Below are positions 42,335-43,519 of a DNA stretch of 43,519 nt, piece by piece (the stretch's first letter is position 1; every line of letters starts with the position of its first letter). The position numbers and the translations under genes were made by a program. The notes below the pieces were generated by a model, which was given only the letters and a program-made list of their open reading frames with translations, was not told where the DNA came from and did not search any database. The stretch is from DRPN01 sp964383915 (GTDB taxonomy: Bacteria; Bacteroidota; Bacteroidia; Bacteroidales; VadinHA17), in contig CAYLJE010000007.1 of NCBI GenBank assembly GCA_964383915.1, forward strand, positions 1 to 43,519, read 5' to 3'.

Positions 42335-42874
42335 TTATTTTTTTTCGCTGACAAAATTTTTCTGGTAGTTCTGCCAGGAAATACTCTTGTAACTGTTGGT
42401 GGCAAAGAACTGCAGGATAGGTTCCAGGTTTTCCGGTGTAAAAAACCCGGGGACAACGGTCAGCAGTTGTAGCTTCTCATCCAGGTAGGCCACCGAAGGA
42501 TATGCAAGTTTTCCCTGTAACAGAGCCACTGCCAGCTGATGAGGACTCCGGGACGAACTCCCCTCGTTGACAAAAGTTTTTCCTGCAAAATTGACTGGTT
42601 CTTTGGATTCGGCATTGAATTTTACAGGATAAAATTTTGTATTGAGGATATGAGCAATTACCGGATCCATATAGGTAGATTGATCCATTTTTTTACACCA
42701 GCCACACCAATCGGTATAAACATCAATGAAAAATTTGCGAGGCTCTTTTTTATTGAGTTCCAGTGCCTGTTGGATGGTTAGCCACTTGACTCCTTTCCCT
42801 TTTACAGGTACCTGGCTAACCGCCTGTAACGTAAATACTGTCAATATTGCTAAAACAAAAGTAATTCTTTTCAT
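42335..42874 (-). CDS. Exported thioredoxin-like protein
   Basis: This is a 179-residue protein with a signal peptide (MKRITFVLAILTVFTLQAVS), predicted periplasmic. The thioredoxin fold contains the redox motif TDWCGWCKKM with Cys57 and Cys60, and a cis-proline region KLAYPSVAYLDE. The arrangement resembles the thioredoxin_7/DUF255 branch often annotated as DsbD-gamma-like. It probably reduces or isomerises disulfides in the envelope, but the partner is unknown; no DsbD-like gene is adjacent. It has a -7 element at 42942-42949. Confidence 0.88.
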   Translation of the reverse strand: MKRITFVLAILTVFTLQAVSQVPVKGKGVKWLTIQQALELNKKEPRKFFIDVYTDWCGWCKKMDQSTYMDPVIAHILNTKFYPVKFNAESKEPVNFAGKTFVNEGSSSRSPHQLAVALLQGKLAYPSVAYLDEKLQLLTVVPGFFTPENLEPILQFFATNSYKSISWQNYQKNFVSEKK

Positions 42875-42941
42875 GTTCTATAGTTTTGATATACAATAAA
42901 TTATATTTTTTGATTTACCTGTTCATTTCTTGTTTGAAATG

Positions 42942-42949
42942 CAAAGATA
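42942..42949 (-). promoter_or_regulatory. Putative promoter -7 element of the exported thioredoxin-like gene
   Basis: CAAAGATA on the plus strand reads TATCTTTG on the minus strand (TAnnTTTG), giving a leader of about 60 nt. Confidence 0.45.
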
Positions 42950-43519
42950 TATAATTATTTAATTATTTAGAACTGTTCCAATGAATGAGATGAAATTGAA
43001 CGGATGATTATTTCTGGAATTTGGTTGTCGCATTTTTAGTATTTTTTCAATAATATTCGTGTATATTTTGGCAGAAAATTATTATCAATCTTTTGTATGT
43101 TTTTATAGTAAAGAGATGCATGCAAAGGATATAATGTGTATTTTTTTAAACAAAATCCGGAAGCAGCCCCAAAGTGGGCTTATTGCTTGCGCACCTTTGG
43201 TGCTTTTGGGAAATGTTTCCGGAATAATAGGAAAAACAATTTACCTATATGCTTTTTTTATTCATGAAACTCATATTTTAAAAACGAAGTGAATTGAAAT
43301 CTGTTATTGAATATTGAATAAAGATTACTTTGTGAGAGCGCTACATTAAGAAGTTAACGATTTTTGATTTTAGAAGTTTATATTCACTTCGAAATTCATC
43401 ATTCCTTGTTCGATATTCGACATTCAATTTAAATGACTTGTTTGGTCCCGGCTTGTCCAGGTTAGGGATATGTTGTGAGACAATGATAAATATCCTTTTA
43501 AAGCCTGAAAAATTTTATA
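42950..43519. other. AT-rich gene-poor right end with inverted repeats
   Basis: No convincing gene is seen. A 77-codon frame at 43059-43292 has no family resemblance and runs through a strong inverted-repeat structure (43156-43223), so it is probably chance. A 10-bp inverted repeat CGAAGTGAAT / ATTCACTTCG lies at 43285-43294 and 43382-43391. The same stretch contains runs of ATTGAATATTGAAT and TTCGATATTCGACATTC, simple intergenic repeats often seen in Bacteroidota. No stop or start of a further gene is recognisable before the window ends. Confidence 0.5.
43156..43223. repeat. Inverted-repeat structure, possible three-way-junction RNA
   Basis: A 10-bp outer stem pairs 43156-43165 (TCCGGAAGCA) with 43214-43223 (TGTTTCCGGA), with one G-T pair. 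Inside it lie two hairpins: GCCC/GGGC (43166-43169 with 43176-43179) and GCACC/GGTGC (43191-43195 with 43199-43203, loop TTT). No T run follows, so it is not an ordinary terminator. Strand and function are unknown. Confidence 0.5.

Noticed and set aside
43059..43292. 77-codon plus-strand frame near the right edge
   Set aside because: It has no family resemblance and runs across an inverted-repeat structure, so a non-coding explanation is more likely.

Overview
The window looks like a chromosomal segment from a member of the Bacteroidota, most likely class Bacteroidia. The evidence is convergent. A TonB-dependent receptor carries an N-terminal carboxypeptidase-regulatory-like domain. A subtilase ends in a type IX secretion (T9SS) sorting domain. 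Ribosome-binding sites are poor, and the Bacteroidota -7 promoter element TAnnTTTG sits in front of many genes. Families largely typical of the phylum (DUF4831, START-like, MORN/YwqK) are present. The sequence is a draft: a 100-N gap at 25441-25540 is flanked by an identical 55-bp sequence on both sides, so the two contigs probably overlap and the gap is artificial.

Layout. 1-2580: the end of a probable surface protein, a secreted endonuclease/exonuclease/phosphatase protein, and CCA tRNA nucleotidyltransferase. 2739-5955: thioredoxin with its terminator, then a TPP riboswitch controlling a TonB-dependent receptor (predicted thiamine uptake). 6032-13992: a possible operon of a multi-PAS hybrid histidine kinase, an orphan family 5 solute-binding lipoprotein, a BadF-type sugar kinase, and an aspartate ammonia-lyase carrying an extra N-terminal cyclic-nucleotide-binding-like domain. 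14070-21265 (minus strand): T9SS subtilase, xseA, two paralogous TPR sensor kinases and xseB, so the two exonuclease VII subunits are separated by a signalling pair. 21304-24166 (minus strand): MORN-repeat protein and dnaK. 24596-26286: panB, then an RluA-family pseudouridine synthase that carries a frameshift near the contig junction. 26283-28942: cytidine deaminase, glucosaminidase/LysM protein, fmt. 28970-34604 (minus strand): ribBA, two glycosyltransferases, an LptF/LptG permease and a START-like protein, mostly with overlapping ends. 34605-35862: a GC-rich palindromic repeat island, tRNA-Met(CAT), a MazG-like pyrophosphohydrolase and a SiaC-family protein. 35928-39211: sulfatase lipoprotein and POT peptide transporter. 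39700-42874: bifunctional NAD(P)HX repair enzyme, DUF4831 lipoprotein and a periplasmic thioredoxin-like protein. The last 645 bp are AT-rich and gene-poor but contain inverted repeats, including a possible three-way-junction RNA.

Most genes are core housekeeping functions: tRNA maturation, translation initiation, riboflavin, pantothenate, chaperone, metabolite repair and lipopolysaccharide export. The more unusual content is the riboswitch-controlled receptor, the aspartase fusion, the kinase pair between xseA and xseB, and several structured non-coding stretches. I found no CRISPR array, rRNA operon, intact insertion sequence, prophage or recognisable defence island.
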